Assembly (NCBI RefSeq): GCF_016649425.1
Contig: NZ_JADRCR010000001.1
Span: forward strand, 372,001-436,000
Direction: 5' to 3'
DNA from: Limnobaculum allomyrinae
Lineage (GTDB): Bacteria; Pseudomonadota; Gammaproteobacteria; Enterobacterales; Enterobacteriaceae
Length of the DNA: 64,000 bases
Of this stretch, positions 1-12,200 are shown piece by piece. Every line of letters starts with the position of its first letter. Positions within the stretch are counted from its first letter, which is position 1. The position numbers and the translations under genes are program-made. Under the pieces are notes generated by a model. That model was given only the letters and a program-made list of their open reading frames with translations. It did not search any database and was not told where the DNA came from.

Positions 1-2157
1 CAGCATAATCTTGCCCAAACCAGAGACAGGCAACAGTCTCTCACGCTGTTGTTTCAACGCTATCAACAAGTCACTAAACAGTATCAGGCTCGATCAACTC
101 AGCTAAATGAACTCTCGATGGCCATTAAACAGCTCGATGAGGATTTGCTAACCAAACGCCAACAATACGCTGATAAAAAAGTCCATCTGTCTGATGTGGA
201 GAAACTGGCTGAACAAGAACTGATCATTAATCGTTTTGAACAGGAAAGAGCGTTATTACAGCCTGGCTCACCCTGCCCGCTATGTGGCTCTATTGAACAT
301 CCATTAACGGCTGAAAACACCTCGTCAAAAACATCAAATACCCAGCAACGCCTGGCTCAATTAAGAACCGAATTTCAACAACTGCATGATGCTGGCATTG
401 AGCTAAAAAGTAAAATTGCACTACAGGGTGACCAGCAAAATCAGCTGACAAAAGAGTTAAATAATCTGAATCAGGAGCTGGGTGACATCAGCCAACAGTG
501 GCAACAACACTGCACACAACTGGATATCAAGCTATCTCTTACTGAGACCGGGCAATTCGAACAGTATCTGGAGAACCTGCGTCAGCAAGAGAAGCAATTA
601 CAACAGCAGATAAACCTACTTGAACAAGCCGAGCAACAATGGCAGCAAGAAAAAGATCGGCTGAATAAGCAACACAATGCAACTCAGGAAGCACAACAAC
701 GGGTGACGTTGCTGGCTCAGGATGTGCTGAATAGAACTCAGCAACAACAGCTATCTGAACAAGCTCGATTGTTATTACAACAGGATCACCAAATACTGTC
801 TGAACAACTGCAAACTGCTTTGGCCCATTATGAACTAACGCTTCCACCACCAGAACAGTACGATCATTGGTATAACACACGTAAAATTGAGTGGCAGCAG
901 TGGCAAGAGCGTCTTAATGACCAAAAAGCATTAGAGCAGCAATTAATTACCCTGAATACTCAGATAGCCACGTTGGCAACCAGACTGGAAAGTCTGAATA
1001 ATCAAGCCGCAGAAAACCAGACGCAGCTCACCCGTTGCCAGCATGAATCACAACAGCTCAAACAACAACGCCATCAACTATTTGGCGATCGGCAAACTGA
1101 TGATGCAATAATGCAGCTTCAGCAACAGCAGCAAGCTCTTGAGCTGATGGTGACCAATAGCAAAAACACCTGGCAGCAACTGAACGATCGGCTGACAGCG
1201 CTCAGTGGGCAGCATTCCACCCTGTTATCTCAACAACAGCAACTGCAACAAAAAACTAACAGTGCTGAGGATGAATTTAGCGCAGCGTTACAGCAAAGTC
1301 CTTTCAGTCATCAGGCTGATTTTCTGGATGCCCTGTTACCTCCGGAATTACACCAGCAGCTTCGCGAACTCAAAGAGACGCTCACTAATGCGTTGTCTCA
1401 GGCACAAACGCTGTTTAACGAAGTGAATAAACATCGGCAACAGCATCTGGCTCATCGACCGGAAACCCTGTCAGAAGAAAGTAATATTGCAGACCTCAAT
1501 CTACGAATAGTTCAACTGGCTGAAGAGAATAAAGCTAACAGTATCCGTCAGGGGGAAATTCGCCAACAGCTGGAAAACGATCGACAAAACCGGATTAATC
1601 AGCAGTCACTGGTGGAACGTATTACTCAGCTTCAACAGCAAGTTGATGATTGGGCCTATCTGAATAATTTGATTGGTTCCAGTGATGGTGCAAAGTTCCG
1701 TAAATTTGCTCAGGGTCTCACACTGGATCACTTAGTCTATCTGGCTAATCAGCAGCTAAATCGACTACATGGTCGTTATCTGCTACAGCGTAAAGAGAGC
1801 GGCGCTCTTGAACTACAGGTTGTCGATACCTGGCAGGCTGATAACTTACGGGATACCCGAACCCTGTCTGGTGGAGAAAGTTTTCTGGTTAGTCTGGCGC
1901 TGGCACTGGCATTGTCTGATTTGGTCAGCCACAAAACCAGTATTGACTCTCTGTTCCTTGATGAAGGATTCGGCACTCTTGATGCCGAAACGCTGGATAT
2001 TGCACTGGATGCCTTAGATAACCTGAACGCCAGCGGCAAAATCATTGGGGTTATCAGCCATATCGATGCCATGAAAGAACGAATTCCGGTTCAGATTCGG
2101 GTTCGTAAAGTGAATGGATTAGGTATCAGTAAATTGGATGATCGGTTCAAAGAATAG
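1..2157 (+). CDS. sbcC: Exonuclease SbcCD subunit C, 3' part (5' end off window)
   Basis: This is the C-terminal 718 residues of SbcC, the Rad50-like ATPase that works with the SbcD nuclease on DNA hairpins and double-strand ends. The frame is open from base 1, so the start and the Walker A motif lie upstream; the family is usually about 1,050 residues. Visible marks are the zinc-hook CPLC motif near fragment residue 91, very long Gln-rich coiled coils on both sides of it, the ABC signature LSGGE near base 1864 and the Walker B segment LFLDEGFG near base 1951. It lies directly upstream of rdgC; the mak and araJ genes found between the two in E. coli are absent. The family assignment is very secure. 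Confidence 0.96.
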   Translation, partial: QHNLAQTRDRQQSLTLLFQRYQQVTKQYQARSTQLNELSMAIKQLDEDLLTKRQQYADKKVHLSDVEKLAEQELIINRFEQERALLQPGSPCPLCGSIEHPLTAENTSSKTSNTQQRLAQLRTEFQQLHDAGIELKSKIALQGDQQNQLTKELNNLNQELGDISQQWQQHCTQLDIKLSLTETGQFEQYLENLRQQEKQLQQQINLLEQAEQQWQQEKDRLNKQHNATQEAQQRVTLLAQDVLNRTQQQQLSEQARLLLQQDHQILSEQLQTALAHYELTLPPPEQYDHWYNTRKIEWQQWQERLNDQKALEQQLITLNTQIATLATRLESLNNQAAENQTQLTRCQHESQQLKQQRHQLFGDRQTDDAIMQLQQQQQALELMVTNSKNTWQQLNDRLTALSGQHSTLLSQQQQLQQKTNSAEDEFSAALQQSPFSHQADFLDALLPPELHQQLRELKETLTNALSQAQTLFNEVNKHRQQHLAHRPETLSEESNIADLNLRIVQLAEENKANSIRQGEIRQQLENDRQNRINQQSLVERITQLQQQVDDWAYLNNLIGSSDGAKFRKFAQGLTLDHLVYLANQQLNRLHGRYLLQRKESGALELQVVDTWQADNLRDTRTLSGGESFLVSLALALALSDLVSHKTSIDSLFLDEGFGTLDAETLDIALDALDNLNASGKIIGVISHIDAMKERIPVQIRVRKVNGLGISKLDDRFKE

Positions 2158-2273
2158 CATTATTCAATTATTTCATAAGTTTCGTTAGCCAAAATCACAG
2201 CAAGACGCTTTGCGATTGGTTATGATGGCGGCTATGTTTATACAGAGCTCTGCTCTTTTTAATGGAAATAACT

Positions 2274-3185
2274 ATGTTGTGGTTTAAGAATTTAATGATT
2301 TATCGCCTCAGCCGCGAAACCCATCTGTCTGCCGATGAGATGGAAAAGCAGCTGAAGCCATTAACATTTACCCCTTGTGGCAGCCAGGATATGGCAAAAA
2401 CAGGCTGGGTCTCTCCTTTAGGGTCACAGAGTGATGCCTTAACCCACGTATCAGGTAATCAAATTCTGATCGTTGCCCGCAAGGAAGAGAAAATTCTGCC
2501 CTCTCCGGTGATTAAGCAGGCTCTACAGGCAAAAATTGAGCAGTTAGAAGCCGAACAACATAGAAAATTAAAAAAGACTGAAAAAGATGCATTAAAGGAC
2601 GAGGTATTACACAGTTTATTACCTCGCGCATTTAGCCGCTTTAATCAAACCAGTCTGTGGATTGATACGGTTAACGGTTTAATTATTGTTGATGCCGCCA
2701 GCGCCAAACGAGCTGAAGATACACTGGCTCTACTGCGTAAAAGTTTAGGTTCGTTACCGGTAGTCCCTTTAACACTGGAAAGCCCTATTGAATTAACGCT
2801 TACCGAATGGGTTCGTTCTGGTCAGGCACCCACTGGATTTGTTCTGCAGGATGAAGCTGAATTGAAAGCGATTCTTGAGGGTGGTGGCGTTATTCGTTGT
2901 AAGGCCCAGGAACTGGTCAGCGATGAAATTGCAGTACATATTGAAGCAGGAAAACTGGTCACCAAACTGGCGCTGGAATGGCGTGAGCGTATTCAGTTCG
3001 TGATTGCTGATGATGGCAGTCTGAAACGCATTAAATTTACTGAAACTATTCGCGATCAAAATCAGGATATTGATAAAGAAGATTATGCTGCGCGCTTTGA
3101 TGCAGATTTTACTCTGATGACCGGCGAAGTTGCTCAGTTAATTCAAGAATTAATTGAAGCGCTCGGCGGTGAGCATAGCGAATAA
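2274..3185 (+). CDS. rdgC: Recombination-associated protein RdgC
   Basis: RdgC is a ring-forming DNA-binding protein of the nucleoid that restrains RecA-promoted recombination. The 303-residue product matches the family in length and nearly throughout, beginning MLWFKNLM and including stretches such as [28 protein letters not shown] and [10 protein letters not shown] chose the ATG at 2274 rather than the in-frame ATG four codons upstream because family members start MLWFKN. The gene follows sbcC in the same direction with about 116 bases between them, so it may have its own promoter. Confidence 0.96.
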   Translation: MLWFKNLMIYRLSRETHLSADEMEKQLKPLTFTPCGSQDMAKTGWVSPLGSQSDALTHVSGNQILIVARKEEKILPSPVIKQALQAKIEQLEAEQHRKLKKTEKDALKDEVLHSLLPRAFSRFNQTSLWIDTVNGLIIVDAASAKRAEDTLALLRKSLGSLPVVPLTLESPIELTLTEWVRSGQAPTGFVLQDEAELKAILEGGGVIRCKAQELVSDEIAVHIEAGKLVTKLALEWRERIQFVIADDGSLKRIKFTETIRDQNQDIDKEDYAARFDADFTLMTGEVAQLIQELIEALGGEHSE

Positions 3186-3210
3186 TAGCATTAAAAAACA
3201 AAAGATAATG

Positions 3211-3240
3211 CTAATAGAGGTGAAATAGCATCTCTATTAG
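3211..3240 (+). other. Hairpin-forming inverted repeat downstream of rdgC
   Basis: A perfect 9-bp inverted repeat, CTAATAGAG paired with CTCTATTAG, encloses a 12-base loop just after the rdgC stop. No T-tract follows, so a classical intrinsic terminator is not shown; it may still end transcription or protect the 3' end. The rest of the 200-base gap before the next gene is AT-rich with no further ORF. Confidence 0.35.
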
Positions 3241-3388
3241 TATGATAAATAACAATTAGCTGTTTTTAGCGAAATAACCCCAATTTACGTAATGCTATTA
3301 TTTCTCTGCAATCTGGTGAGTTAATGTGCAGAATGCGCGAAATCACAGATTAAAACACCAGTGAGAAATAAGTGTCCGGAGGGAATGT

Positions 3389-4189
3389 TTGCATAACTAT
3401 ATTATTAATGACCGAGTGATGTTTAACACTTTTACCGGTGGATTAAGTCGACTTGACGATCCCCGTAAATTGAGCACGCTCAGTAGTAATGCTAAACGAT
3501 TATTTCTGCGTCTGATTGACAGTGGTTATCAGATTGTTCCTTTTGAACAACTAACCAGCGAAATTGAACAGACTGAAAACGTTACTAACACAGCTAAAGC
3601 AGTTGTATCTGAACTGAGCGACATTACTCAGGCTTTTCATCAATTAGGTGAATTTGAACCTATCCTGACCACCTACTCATATGGTGTGCAGCTATCCACT
3701 GATGTAGAGCTAAAAGTTATCACCAGCTATCGTACCTTCAGTGATGACAGCAAAGAAAAACCGTATATTGCCAAAAAACCATTGATCAACGCCTCTACGA
3801 TCAATGGTAATAATGACGCCTCTCCCGTGCCACAGCCTAAAAGTCGTTTTTTCTGGTATTACACCCGAATAGTGATGGTTGCAGCCCTGTTTATTTTTGT
3901 GTTCTATTTTGCTTTAGACATGTTTACCAGCAAACCGAGCTATTTTGCTGATTACTATCATCAGGAAACATATCAACAGTGTGATATTTTCATTCACAAT
4001 CAAAAGCCTACTGATTTATCCAATTTGAAAAAGCGGTTAGATGAATTTGCCATCGCCTGCGACAGCCCTAAAAATGTCTATTTTAGTCTTCCCGCAGACG
4101 ATCGTCGGGAGTCAATTCAGGTCTGCGACAGAGATCCGGATAAATCTAATACCTCTTGCTTCAATTTCTATGTGGTAAAAGTGAAATGA
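3389..4189 (+). CDS. Membrane-anchored winged-helix (ToxR/CadC-type) transcriptional regulator
   Basis: The 266-residue protein has an N-terminal winged-helix DNA-binding region (about residues 1-100, opening with IINDRVMF, and containing LSSNAKRLFLRLIDSGYQIV), one membrane span near residues 158-178, and a C-terminal periplasmic domain with several Cys residues. This is the build of one-component ToxR/CadC-like regulators, which sense outside the membrane and bind DNA inside. The start is a TTG with a strong Shine-Dalgarno GGAGGG five bases upstream; the nearby ATG at 3385 runs into a stop after three codons. The stop overlaps the next start as ATGA, so the two genes are translationally coupled. 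The target genes are unknown; no fimbrial operon is nearby. Confidence 0.72.
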   Translation: MHNYIINDRVMFNTFTGGLSRLDDPRKLSTLSSNAKRLFLRLIDSGYQIVPFEQLTSEIEQTENVTNTAKAVVSELSDITQAFHQLGEFEPILTTYSYGVQLSTDVELKVITSYRTFSDDSKEKPYIAKKPLINASTINGNNDASPVPQPKSRFFWYYTRIVMVAALFIFVFYFALDMFTSKPSYFADYYHQETYQQCDIFIHNQKPTDLSNLKKRLDEFAIACDSPKNVYFSLPADDRRESIQVCDRDPDKSNTSCFNFYVVKVK

Positions 4190-4671
4190 ACAATATCAAG
4201 TTATCTGTGATTGCCACATTGATCGTTACTGCCTTACTGGCGGTTGGTCTGTATCTGTTTTATGCCAGTGGCAACAATAAATTCACCTGTTCAGCCAACA
4301 CCACCTATCTGTTTGAAAAAGTGAGTAAAGAAAAAGAAGCGGTATTAAACTCTGAAATGAGATTTCATTTTGATGGTAATGGTAAAGGTTACAACATCAT
4401 TATGGGAAATTTACTTGTAGATGGACACAATTACACCATCAATCGCAAAGTACAGTTTGATTATACCCACAACAAAGCTAACAACTATGTTTTAAGCACT
4501 ACACAGGTATCTTTAGAAAATAGTGATAATTTGCCTAAAGCGTTGGGAGAGCGTTATCTCTATCGTTTCAGTACTGAACAAAATGAGTCGACCCATCTGG
4601 TCATTATCAAAATGAATAGTGGAAAGCGTCTGTTCTCCAGCGGAACTTTGCCCTACTTCTTATGTGAATAA
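4186..4671 (+). CDS. FidL-like membrane protein, partner of the upstream regulator
   Basis: This 161-residue protein has an N-terminal membrane segment (about residues 6-24) and a periplasmic domain with one Cys near each end (FTCSAN and YFLCE). Its size, topology and position behind a membrane winged-helix regulator fit the FidL-like family, whose function is poorly known. The ATG overlaps the regulator stop by four bases, pointing to co-expression and probably physical interaction in the periplasm, by analogy with ToxR/ToxS-type pairs. The partner role is inference; the family name is moderately sure. Confidence 0.55.
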   Translation: MNNIKLSVIATLIVTALLAVGLYLFYASGNNKFTCSANTTYLFEKVSKEKEAVLNSEMRFHFDGNGKGYNIIMGNLLVDGHNYTINRKVQFDYTHNKANNYVLSTTQVSLENSDNLPKALGERYLYRFSTEQNESTHLVIIKMNSGKRLFSSGTLPYFLCE

Positions 4672-4773
4672 CACTCACCATCGCTAACTAGCTGGATTCT
4701 GTCATCGTTCTTCATTACATAAAACAGACATCCAGCTTACGCTTCATTACCGAACTTCCATATTTCCTTCATC

Positions 4774-4799
4774 ATTTTTTTCCCCGAACCAGTTATACT
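4774..4799 (+). promoter_or_regulatory. Candidate mdtA promoter with BaeR-box-like element
   Basis: A TATACT hexamer at 4794-4799 is a good -10 element about 75 bases before mdtA. Just upstream, 4775-4784 reads TTTTTTCCCC, resembling the first half of the published BaeR box (TTTTTCTCCATDATTGGC); the second half does not match. No good -35 is present, as expected for an activator-dependent promoter. BaeR control is inferred from this and from baeSR at the end of the operon. Confidence 0.4.
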
Positions 4800-4873
4800 G
4801 ATAAAATCACAGTATTCCCAACTAATTCAGAGTAATAGCTCCACCATTGAGCTGTTTAAGTGAGCTTCTAATC

Positions 4874-6097
4874 ATGACACTGCAATTTAAACGTTTATTA
4901 CGCCCACTACCGCTCATTATTGTCGCCGTTGTTGCTATTGGAGCCTGGTTGTATTGGCATAACAGCCATACAGCTCAGGCACCAGGTGCAACTAAATCAT
5001 CCCAACCCACCAGCGGTGGACGACGTAATATGCCGCTCCCTCCGGTACAGGTTGCCACTGCGAATGTACAAAACATTCCTCGCTATCTTAGTGGATTGGG
5101 TACGGTAACCGCAGCCAATACCGTTACCGTACGCAATCGGGTAGATGGCCAAATCATGGCAATACACTTTACGGAAGGTCAGGAAGTTAATGCCGGCGAT
5201 CTACTGGTTGAAATTGATCCTCGCCCCTATCAGGTACAGTTAACCCAGGCTGAGGGGCAATTGTTGAATATGCAGGCTACGTTAAGCAATGCCAAACGTG
5301 ATTTAGTCCGTTATCAAAAACTGATTAAAACCAATATGGTCTCACAACAACAGTTGGATACGCAGCAAGCGTTGGTAAAGCAAAGTGAGGGTAGCCTGAA
5401 AGCAGCGCAAGGGGCCGTTGACAGCGCTAATCTGCAATTGACGTACAGTAAAGTTACTGCCCCTATTTCTGGTCGGGTTGGCCTGAAGCTGGTTGATGTG
5501 GGTAACTATGTTTCCAGTGGTGACAGCACCGGATTAGTTGTTATTACCCAAACCCACCCTATTGATGTGCTGTTTGCTTTACCGGAAACCGATCTGAATG
5601 CTATTTTGCCTGCTTATAATCAGGGCAAAAGTTTGTCGGTTGAAGCCTGGGATCGGGGAAATAAGCAGTTAATAACCACAGGAACACTACTCAGTCTGGA
5701 TAACCAGATCGACACCGCTACCGGCACTATCAAATTAAAAGCGCGTTTTACCAATCAGGATAATCAACTGTTTCCTAATCAGTTTGTGAACGCCAGAATT
5801 AAGGTTGATACGTTGGATAATGCCATTGTTGTCCCTGCGGCAGCTATTCAGACTGGCAATAATGAAAACTTTGTCTGGGTAATTAATGACGAGAACAAAG
5901 TCAGTAAGCAACCCGTCACGGTCGGATTACGTACCGGCGAGACTGTGGTGGTTTCCAGCGGTATTAAAGCGGAACAACGGGTGGTAACTGATGGTGTTGA
6001 CCGACTGAAACAGGATATGCAAGTTGAAGTTGTCACGCCACAATCCCTGTCAGCACCCAAGACTAAAACCACTGGTCAGCCGCAGGATACAAAATGA
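4874..6097 (+). CDS. mdtA: Multidrug efflux RND periplasmic adaptor MdtA
   Basis: MdtA is the membrane-fusion protein that links the MdtB/MdtC inner-membrane pump to an outer-membrane channel, usually TolC. The 407-residue protein has an N-terminal membrane anchor (about residues 10-27), the lipoyl/hairpin region starting near [17 protein letters not shown], a coiled-coil hairpin and the beta-barrel segment containing [14 protein letters not shown]. It follows E. coli MdtA closely. I took the ATG at 4874; an in-frame TTG at 4847 would only add nine residues. Its stop overlaps the mdtB start as ATGA. Confidence 0.94.
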   Translation: MTLQFKRLLRPLPLIIVAVVAIGAWLYWHNSHTAQAPGATKSSQPTSGGRRNMPLPPVQVATANVQNIPRYLSGLGTVTAANTVTVRNRVDGQIMAIHFTEGQEVNAGDLLVEIDPRPYQVQLTQAEGQLLNMQATLSNAKRDLVRYQKLIKTNMVSQQQLDTQQALVKQSEGSLKAAQGAVDSANLQLTYSKVTAPISGRVGLKLVDVGNYVSSGDSTGLVVITQTHPIDVLFALPETDLNAILPAYNQGKSLSVEAWDRGNKQLITTGTLLSLDNQIDTATGTIKLKARFTNQDNQLFPNQFVNARIKVDTLDNAIVVPAAAIQTGNNENFVWVINDENKVSKQPVTVGLRTGETVVVSSGIKAEQRVVTDGVDRLKQDMQVEVVTPQSLSAPKTKTTGQPQDTK

Positions 6098-9000
6098 GCG
6101 AATATCCTGAACAGCACACAGACGAGATAATGTCAGGCGGTGGGCCATCGCGCCAGTTTATACTACGTCCGGTAGCCACCACACTGCTGATGATTGCTCT
6201 ACTGTTAGCGGGAATACTGGGTTATAAATCTCTGCCAGTTTCTGCATTACCCGAAGTGGACTACCCAACGATTCAGGTAGTGACGCTCTACCCTGGTGCC
6301 AGCCCCGATGTGACTACTTCAGCCATTACCGCCCCACTCGAGCAGCAGTTGGGTCAGATGTCTGGCCTGAAACAAATGTCGTCTCAAAGTTCCGGCGGCG
6401 CTTCCGTGATTACCCTTCAGTTTCAGCTCGATCTGGATTTGGATGTGGCTGAGCAAGAGGTTCAGGCGGCAATTAATGCGGCAACCAACCTGCTACCCAA
6501 TGATTTACCCTATCCACCAATCTACAGTAAGGTTAATCCTGCCGATGCCCCAATTCTGACACTGGCTGTCACTTCTGATGGCTTACCCATGAGTCAGGTA
6601 CGGGATATGATAGAGACCCGAGTAGCGCAGAAGATCTCCCAAGTTTCAGGCGTTGGTTTGGTTAGTTTATCCGGTGGTGAACGACCTGCGGTACGCGTTA
6701 TTCTCAATCCTCAGGCGGTAGCCGCCTACGGTCTGGATAGCGAAACTGTACGTACAGCAATTACGGGTGCCAACGTTAATACCGCTAAAGGTAACCTTGA
6801 CGGCCCTACTCGTTCCGCGACCCTGTCGGCAAACGATCAGATGAAGTCGTTACAGGACTATCGCCAGTTGATCGTATTTTATAAAGATGGCGCCCCGGTT
6901 CGTCTGCAAGATATAGCGAATATTGAAGAAGGTGCAGAAAATACTCAATTAGCCGCCTGGGCCAATCAAAAACAGGCCATTATTTTAAATATTCAACGCC
7001 AGCCCGGTGCCAATGTTATTACCACCGCCGATGAGATCCGTCATGTACTGCCACAACTGACAGAGAGTCTGCCCGCGTCGGTAAAAGTTCAGATACTGAC
7101 TGATCGTACCGTCACCATTCGCACCTCTATTAACGATGTACAATTTGAACTGTTGTTGGCGGTGATATTGGTAGTGATGGTGATTTATCTCTTCCTGCGC
7201 AATGTTCCCGCAACCATTATTCCCAGTGTAGCAGTACCGTTATCATTAATCGGTACCTTTGCCGCGATGTATTTCCTCGGTTTTTCCATCAATAACCTGA
7301 CGTTAATGGCAATGATTATTGCCGCTGGTTTTGTGGTAGATGACGCAATCGTCGTCATAGAGAATATCTCCCGCTATATCGAACAGGGAGAAAAGCCGCT
7401 CAATGCGGCACTGAAAGGCGCAGGGGAAATCGGTTTTACCATTATCTCTCTAACGATCTCGCTGGTGGCGGTATTAATACCGTTACTGTTTATGGGGGAT
7501 GTAGTTGGCCGCCTGTTCCATGAATTTGCCCTGACGCTGACCATTGCGATTCTGATTTCTGGCGTAGTTTCCCTGACACTAACGCCAATGATGTGTGCAC
7601 GACTGCTAAATCACGAATCCTTGCGTAAACAAAATCGCTTCTCTCTGGCCTGTGAACGTTTTTTTGAACGAGTTATTGCCGGTTATGGACGCTATCTGAC
7701 TCTGGTCTTAAAACATCAGTGGACGACACTGGCTGTAGCAGCCGGAACGTTGGGACTTACGGTTCTGCTTTATCTGTTCATTCCTAAAGGCTTTTTTCCA
7801 TTACAGGACAACGGACTGATTCAGGGAACACTGGTAGCGCCACAGTCCATCTCTTTTTCAGCCATGTCTGAACGCCAGCAGGCTGTCACTAACATCCTAT
7901 TACAGGATCCTGCGGTAGAAAGCGTTTCGTCCTTTATTGGTATTGATGGTAGTAACGCCACCCTAAACAATGGACGACTGCAAATTAATCTGAAGCCATT
8001 GAGCCAGCGAGATGACCGTGCACCTAAAATTATTGAACGCCTTCAACACAGCGTGCAAGCCATTCCGGGGATCACTCTTTATCTACAACCGGTACAGGAT
8101 TTAACGATTGAAGATCGGGTAAGCCTCACCCAGTATCAGTTCACACTGCAAACCATGTCACTGGAGCAACTGACGCTCTGGGTACCTAAGTTGCTGGATC
8201 GTCTTAAGCAATTACCGGAACTGGCCGATGTCAGCAGCGACTGGCAGGATCAGGGATTAGTCGCTTATGTGAATGTTAACCGTGATGAAGCCAGTCGTTT
8301 AGGCATTAATATGAGCAGCATTGATAATGCGCTGTATAACGCCTTCGGTCAGAGATTGATCTCTACTATTTACACTCAGGCTAATCAGTATCGGGTGGTA
8401 CTGGAGCAGCAAGTTGATCAGCAACGAGTGCTGAACGCTTTTGATGATATCTACCTGAAAAATGGCAGCGGTCAGTCAATTCGTTTAACCAATATTGCCA
8501 CTATTGAACAACGGCTCGGCCCATTATCCGTTAACCGTATTGCTCAATTTCCCTCAGCTACCGTGTCATTTAACTTACCGGCTGGCGTCTCACTGGGTGA
8601 AGCCACAAAAGCCATCACTCAGGCTGAACAGGAACTGAGTTTTCCGAGCGACATTACAACACAATTTCAAGGCGCCACACTGGCATTTCAGGCCTCTTTA
8701 AGCAGTACCTTATGGTTAATTCTGGCGGCAATTGTCACGATGTATATCGTACTTGGCGTATTGTACGAGAGTTTTATTCATCCGGTGACGATCCTTTCTA
8801 CCTTACCCAGTGCGGGCGTTGGCGCCTTACTGGCGCTGATGTTATCCGGTCAGGAACTGGATATTATTGCTATTATTGGCATCATTCTGCTTATCGGTAT
8901 TGTGAAAAAGAACGCGATCATGATGATCGACTTTGCGCTGGCAGCAGAGCGAGAACAGGGGAAAACCCCTTATGATGCTATTTATCAAGCCTGTTTACTG

Positions 9001-9243
9001 CGTTTTCGTCCTATCCTGATGACCACCATGGCAGCATTGCTTGGTGCGTTACCTCTCATGCTCAGTACTGGTATTGGTGCAGAACTGCGTCAACCGCTAG
9101 GGATCTGTATGGTGGGAGGTCTGTTAGTCAGCCAGGTGCTCACTTTATTTACTACCCCGGTTATCTATTTGATGTTTGACCGTTTGAGTCGTCATAAGCC
9201 GGTTATCACTCAGCCAACTGAAACGACTCAGGGCGGCATGTGA
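6094..9243 (+). CDS. mdtB: Multidrug efflux RND permease subunit MdtB
   Basis: MdtB is one of two different RND subunits that form the MdtB2C heterotrimer, a proton-driven exporter of bile salts, novobiocin and other compounds. The 1,049-residue protein shows the AcrB-type architecture: two sets of membrane helices, two large periplasmic loops, the proton-relay motif [14 protein letters not shown] and the conserved [13 protein letters not shown] segment. The start overlaps the mdtA stop; another ATG 12 codons in would also be possible because the N-terminus is a few residues longer than in E. coli. mdtC begins one base after its stop. Confidence 0.95.
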   Translation: MSEYPEQHTDEIMSGGGPSRQFILRPVATTLLMIALLLAGILGYKSLPVSALPEVDYPTIQVVTLYPGASPDVTTSAITAPLEQQLGQMSGLKQMSSQSSGGASVITLQFQLDLDLDVAEQEVQAAINAATNLLPNDLPYPPIYSKVNPADAPILTLAVTSDGLPMSQVRDMIETRVAQKISQVSGVGLVSLSGGERPAVRVILNPQAVAAYGLDSETVRTAITGANVNTAKGNLDGPTRSATLSANDQMKSLQDYRQLIVFYKDGAPVRLQDIANIEEGAENTQLAAWANQKQAIILNIQRQPGANVITTADEIRHVLPQLTESLPASVKVQILTDRTVTIRTSINDVQFELLLAVILVVMVIYLFLRNVPATIIPSVAVPLSLIGTFAAMYFLGFSINNLTLMAMIIAAGFVVDDAIVVIENISRYIEQGEKPLNAALKGAGEIGFTIISLTISLVAVLIPLLFMGDVVGRLFHEFALTLTIAILISGVVSLTLTPMMCARLLNHESLRKQNRFSLACERFFERVIAGYGRYLTLVLKHQWTTLAVAAGTLGLTVLLYLFIPKGFFPLQDNGLIQGTLVAPQSISFSAMSERQQAVTNILLQDPAVESVSSFIGIDGSNATLNNGRLQINLKPLSQRDDRAPKIIERLQHSVQAIPGITLYLQPVQDLTIEDRVSLTQYQFTLQTMSLEQLTLWVPKLLDRLKQLPELADVSSDWQDQGLVAYVNVNRDEASRLGINMSSIDNALYNAFGQRLISTIYTQANQYRVVLEQQVDQQRVLNAFDDIYLKNGSGQSIRLTNIATIEQRLGPLSVNRIAQFPSATVSFNLPAGVSLGEATKAITQAEQELSFPSDITTQFQGATLAFQASLSSTLWLILAAIVTMYIVLGVLYESFIHPVTILSTLPSAGVGALLALMLSGQELDIIAIIGIILLIGIVKKNAIMMIDFALAAEREQGKTPYDAIYQACLLRFRPILMTTMAALLGALPLMLSTGIGAELRQPLGICMVGGLLVSQVLTLFTTPVIYLMFDRLSRHKPVITQPTETTQGGM

Positions 9244-9244
9244 T

Positions 9245-12200
9245 ATGAAGTTCTATGCCCTGTTTATTAACCGTCCGGTAGCCACCATTTTGCTGACATT
9301 GGGGATTATTCTCAGCGGTATCCTTGGCTTCAGGTTATTACCGGTATCTCCTTTACCTAAAATTGATTTTCCGGTGATTTCCGTTAGTGCTTCTCTCCCT
9401 GGGGCATCTCCGGAAACCATGGCATCGTCCATTGCCACCCCACTTGAACGCTCACTGGGTGCCATTGCCGGTGTTAATGAGATGACCTCAACCAGTTCAC
9501 TGGGCAGTACTCGCATCATTCTGCAATTTGATATGGACAGGGATATCAATGGTGCCGCCCGTGACGTACAGGCAGCCATCAACGCTGCACATAATCTGCT
9601 GCCCAGCGGCATGCCTTCCAGACCAACTTATCGCAAAGCTAACCCTTCCGATGCACCCATCATGATCCTGACGTTAACTTCCGATGTTTACAGTCAGGGT
9701 GAGCTATACGATTATGCTTCAACACAATTGGCGCAGAAGATCTCTCAACTGGAGGGGGTTGGTGATGTTTCTGTTGGCGGTAGCTCTCTCCCCGCGGTAC
9801 GGGTACAACTTAATCCGCAGGCACTATTTAATCAGGGTGTCTCATTAGACGATGTCAGAACCGCCATTAGTCAGGCCAACGTTCGTAAACCTCAGGGTTT
9901 TCTGAAGGCCGATGAGCAAAACTGGCAGGTTCAAACCAATGATGAGATTAAGACCGCCGAACAATATAAGCCGATTATTATTCATTATAATAATCAGTCC
10001 GCCGTGCGATTACAGGATGTGGCCACCGTCACCGACTCGGTACAAGACATTCGTAATGCCGGTATGGCAAATGGTGTTCCGGCTATTCTGATTATGATTC
10101 GTCGTTCTGCTGATGCCAATATTATCGATACGGTAGATCGTATTCGCGCCGAAATGCCTGAACTGCAATCCTATATCCCTGCCGCAATTAATCTGGCGAT
10201 TGCTCAGGATCGCTCACCCACTATCCGCGCCTCACTGGTTGAAGTTGAACGTGCATTAGTCATTGCTATTGCACTGGTGATTTTGGTGGTGTTCCTGTTT
10301 CTGCGTTCTGGCCGGGCTACGCTGATCCCGGCGGTTGCTGTACCGGTTTCACTGATTGGTACCTGTGCTGCCATGTATATGCTCGGTTTTAGCCTGAATA
10401 ATCTGTCGCTAATGGCTTTAACCATTGCCACCGGCTTTGTGGTCGATGATGCCATTGTGGTGCTGGAAAACATTGCCCGCCATATTGAAGCAGGACTAAA
10501 ACCTTTTGATGCCGCGCTGAAAGGCGTAAGTGAAGTTGGTTTTACCGTTCTCTCTATGAGTCTTTCTCTGGTAGCGGTTTTTATTCCATTGTTATTTATG
10601 AGTGGACTGCCCGGCCGTTTATTCAGTGAATTTGCTATTTCATTGTCAGTCGCGATTGGAATTTCACTGATTGTTTCACTGACTTTAACGCCGATGATGT
10701 GTGCCCGCTTGTTACGGGCCAGAAAACAGGAACGTCCCCCTTCATCACAAGGCTTCGGTCGCATCATTATTGGCTTACAACAAGGCTATGCCCGCACCCT
10801 TAATTGGACGTTAGACCACTCACGATTAGTGTTCGTGGTCTTTCTTAGCACCATAGTGCTCAACGTTTGGTTGTATATGAACGTACCAAAGACCTTCTTT
10901 CCTGAACAGGATACCGGGCGACTAATGGGCTTTGTACAGGCAGATCAGAGCATCTCTTTTCAGGCGATGAAAAAAAAGATGGAAGTGCTGATGAAAATCG
11001 TCAGTAGCGATCAGGATGTGGATAATGTCACCGGTTTTACCGGTGGATCACGTACTAATAGCGGTTCGATGTTTATCTCTCTGAAGCCACTCACTGAACG
11101 TAAAGCCTCAGCTCAGCAAGTGATAAGCCGACTGAGAAGTAAACTCTCTCAGGAACCCGGAGCCAGCTTGTTTTTAATGGCGGTACAAGATGTCAGAGCC
11201 GGTGGCCGTCAGTCTAACGCCGGTTATCAATATGCTTTATTATCTGATGATCTGAGTACCCTGCGCGAATGGGAGCCAAAAATTCGAACGGCATTTGCCA
11301 CCCTGCCTGAACTGGCGGACGTTAACTCTGACCAGCAGGACAAAGGGGCAGAAATAGCCATCACCTATAACCGTGAAACCATGTCGCGATTAGGAATTGA
11401 TGTTTCTGCTGCCAACGCGCTGCTGAATAATGCATTTGGACAACGGCAGATTTCTACCATCTATCAACCGCTGAACCAGTACAAGGTGGTCATGGAGGTC
11501 GCTCCTGAATTTGCCCAAGATCAGAGTGCGCTGGATAAGATGTTTGTCATCAATCAGGATGGTAAACCCATCCCCCTTTCCTACTTTGCTCAATGGATGC
11601 CGGCAAATGCGCCGTTATCGGTTAACCATCAGGGACTTTCCGCCGCGTCTACCGTTTCATTTAATCTGGCGGACGGCTATTCGTTATCAGAAGCTACCGC
11701 GGCCATTGAACGAACCATGACTGCATTAGGCGTTCCCAATACGGTCAGAGGATCTTTTGCCGGTACTGCCCAGGTATTTCAGGAAATGTTGCAATCACAG
11801 ATATTCCTGATTATTGCCGCCATCGTCACTGTCTATATTGTGTTGGGTGTTTTGTATGAAAGCTATATTCATCCACTGACCATTTTGTCTACTCTGCCTT
11901 CTGCCGGGGTTGGCGCTATACTGGCTTTAGAGCTGTTTGATACGCCATTCAGCCTGATAGCCCTGATCGGCGTGATGTTGTTAATTGGTTTGGTGAAGAA
12001 AAATGCCATCATGATGGTGGATTTTGCTCTCACCGCAGAAAGGCAAGGTAATCTGACGCCTCGAGAAGCCATATTTCAGGCCTGCCTGCTGCGTTTCAGA
12101 CCAATTATGATGACCACACTGGCTGCTATTTTTGGGGCGGTTCCACTGGTTCTTGGTAGCGGCGACGGCGCTGAATTACGACAACCTCTGGGTATCACAA

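Noticed and set aside
10204-10767. 187-codon antisense ORF inside mdtC
   Set aside because: It is a shadow of a strongly conserved RND gene with no own start signals.
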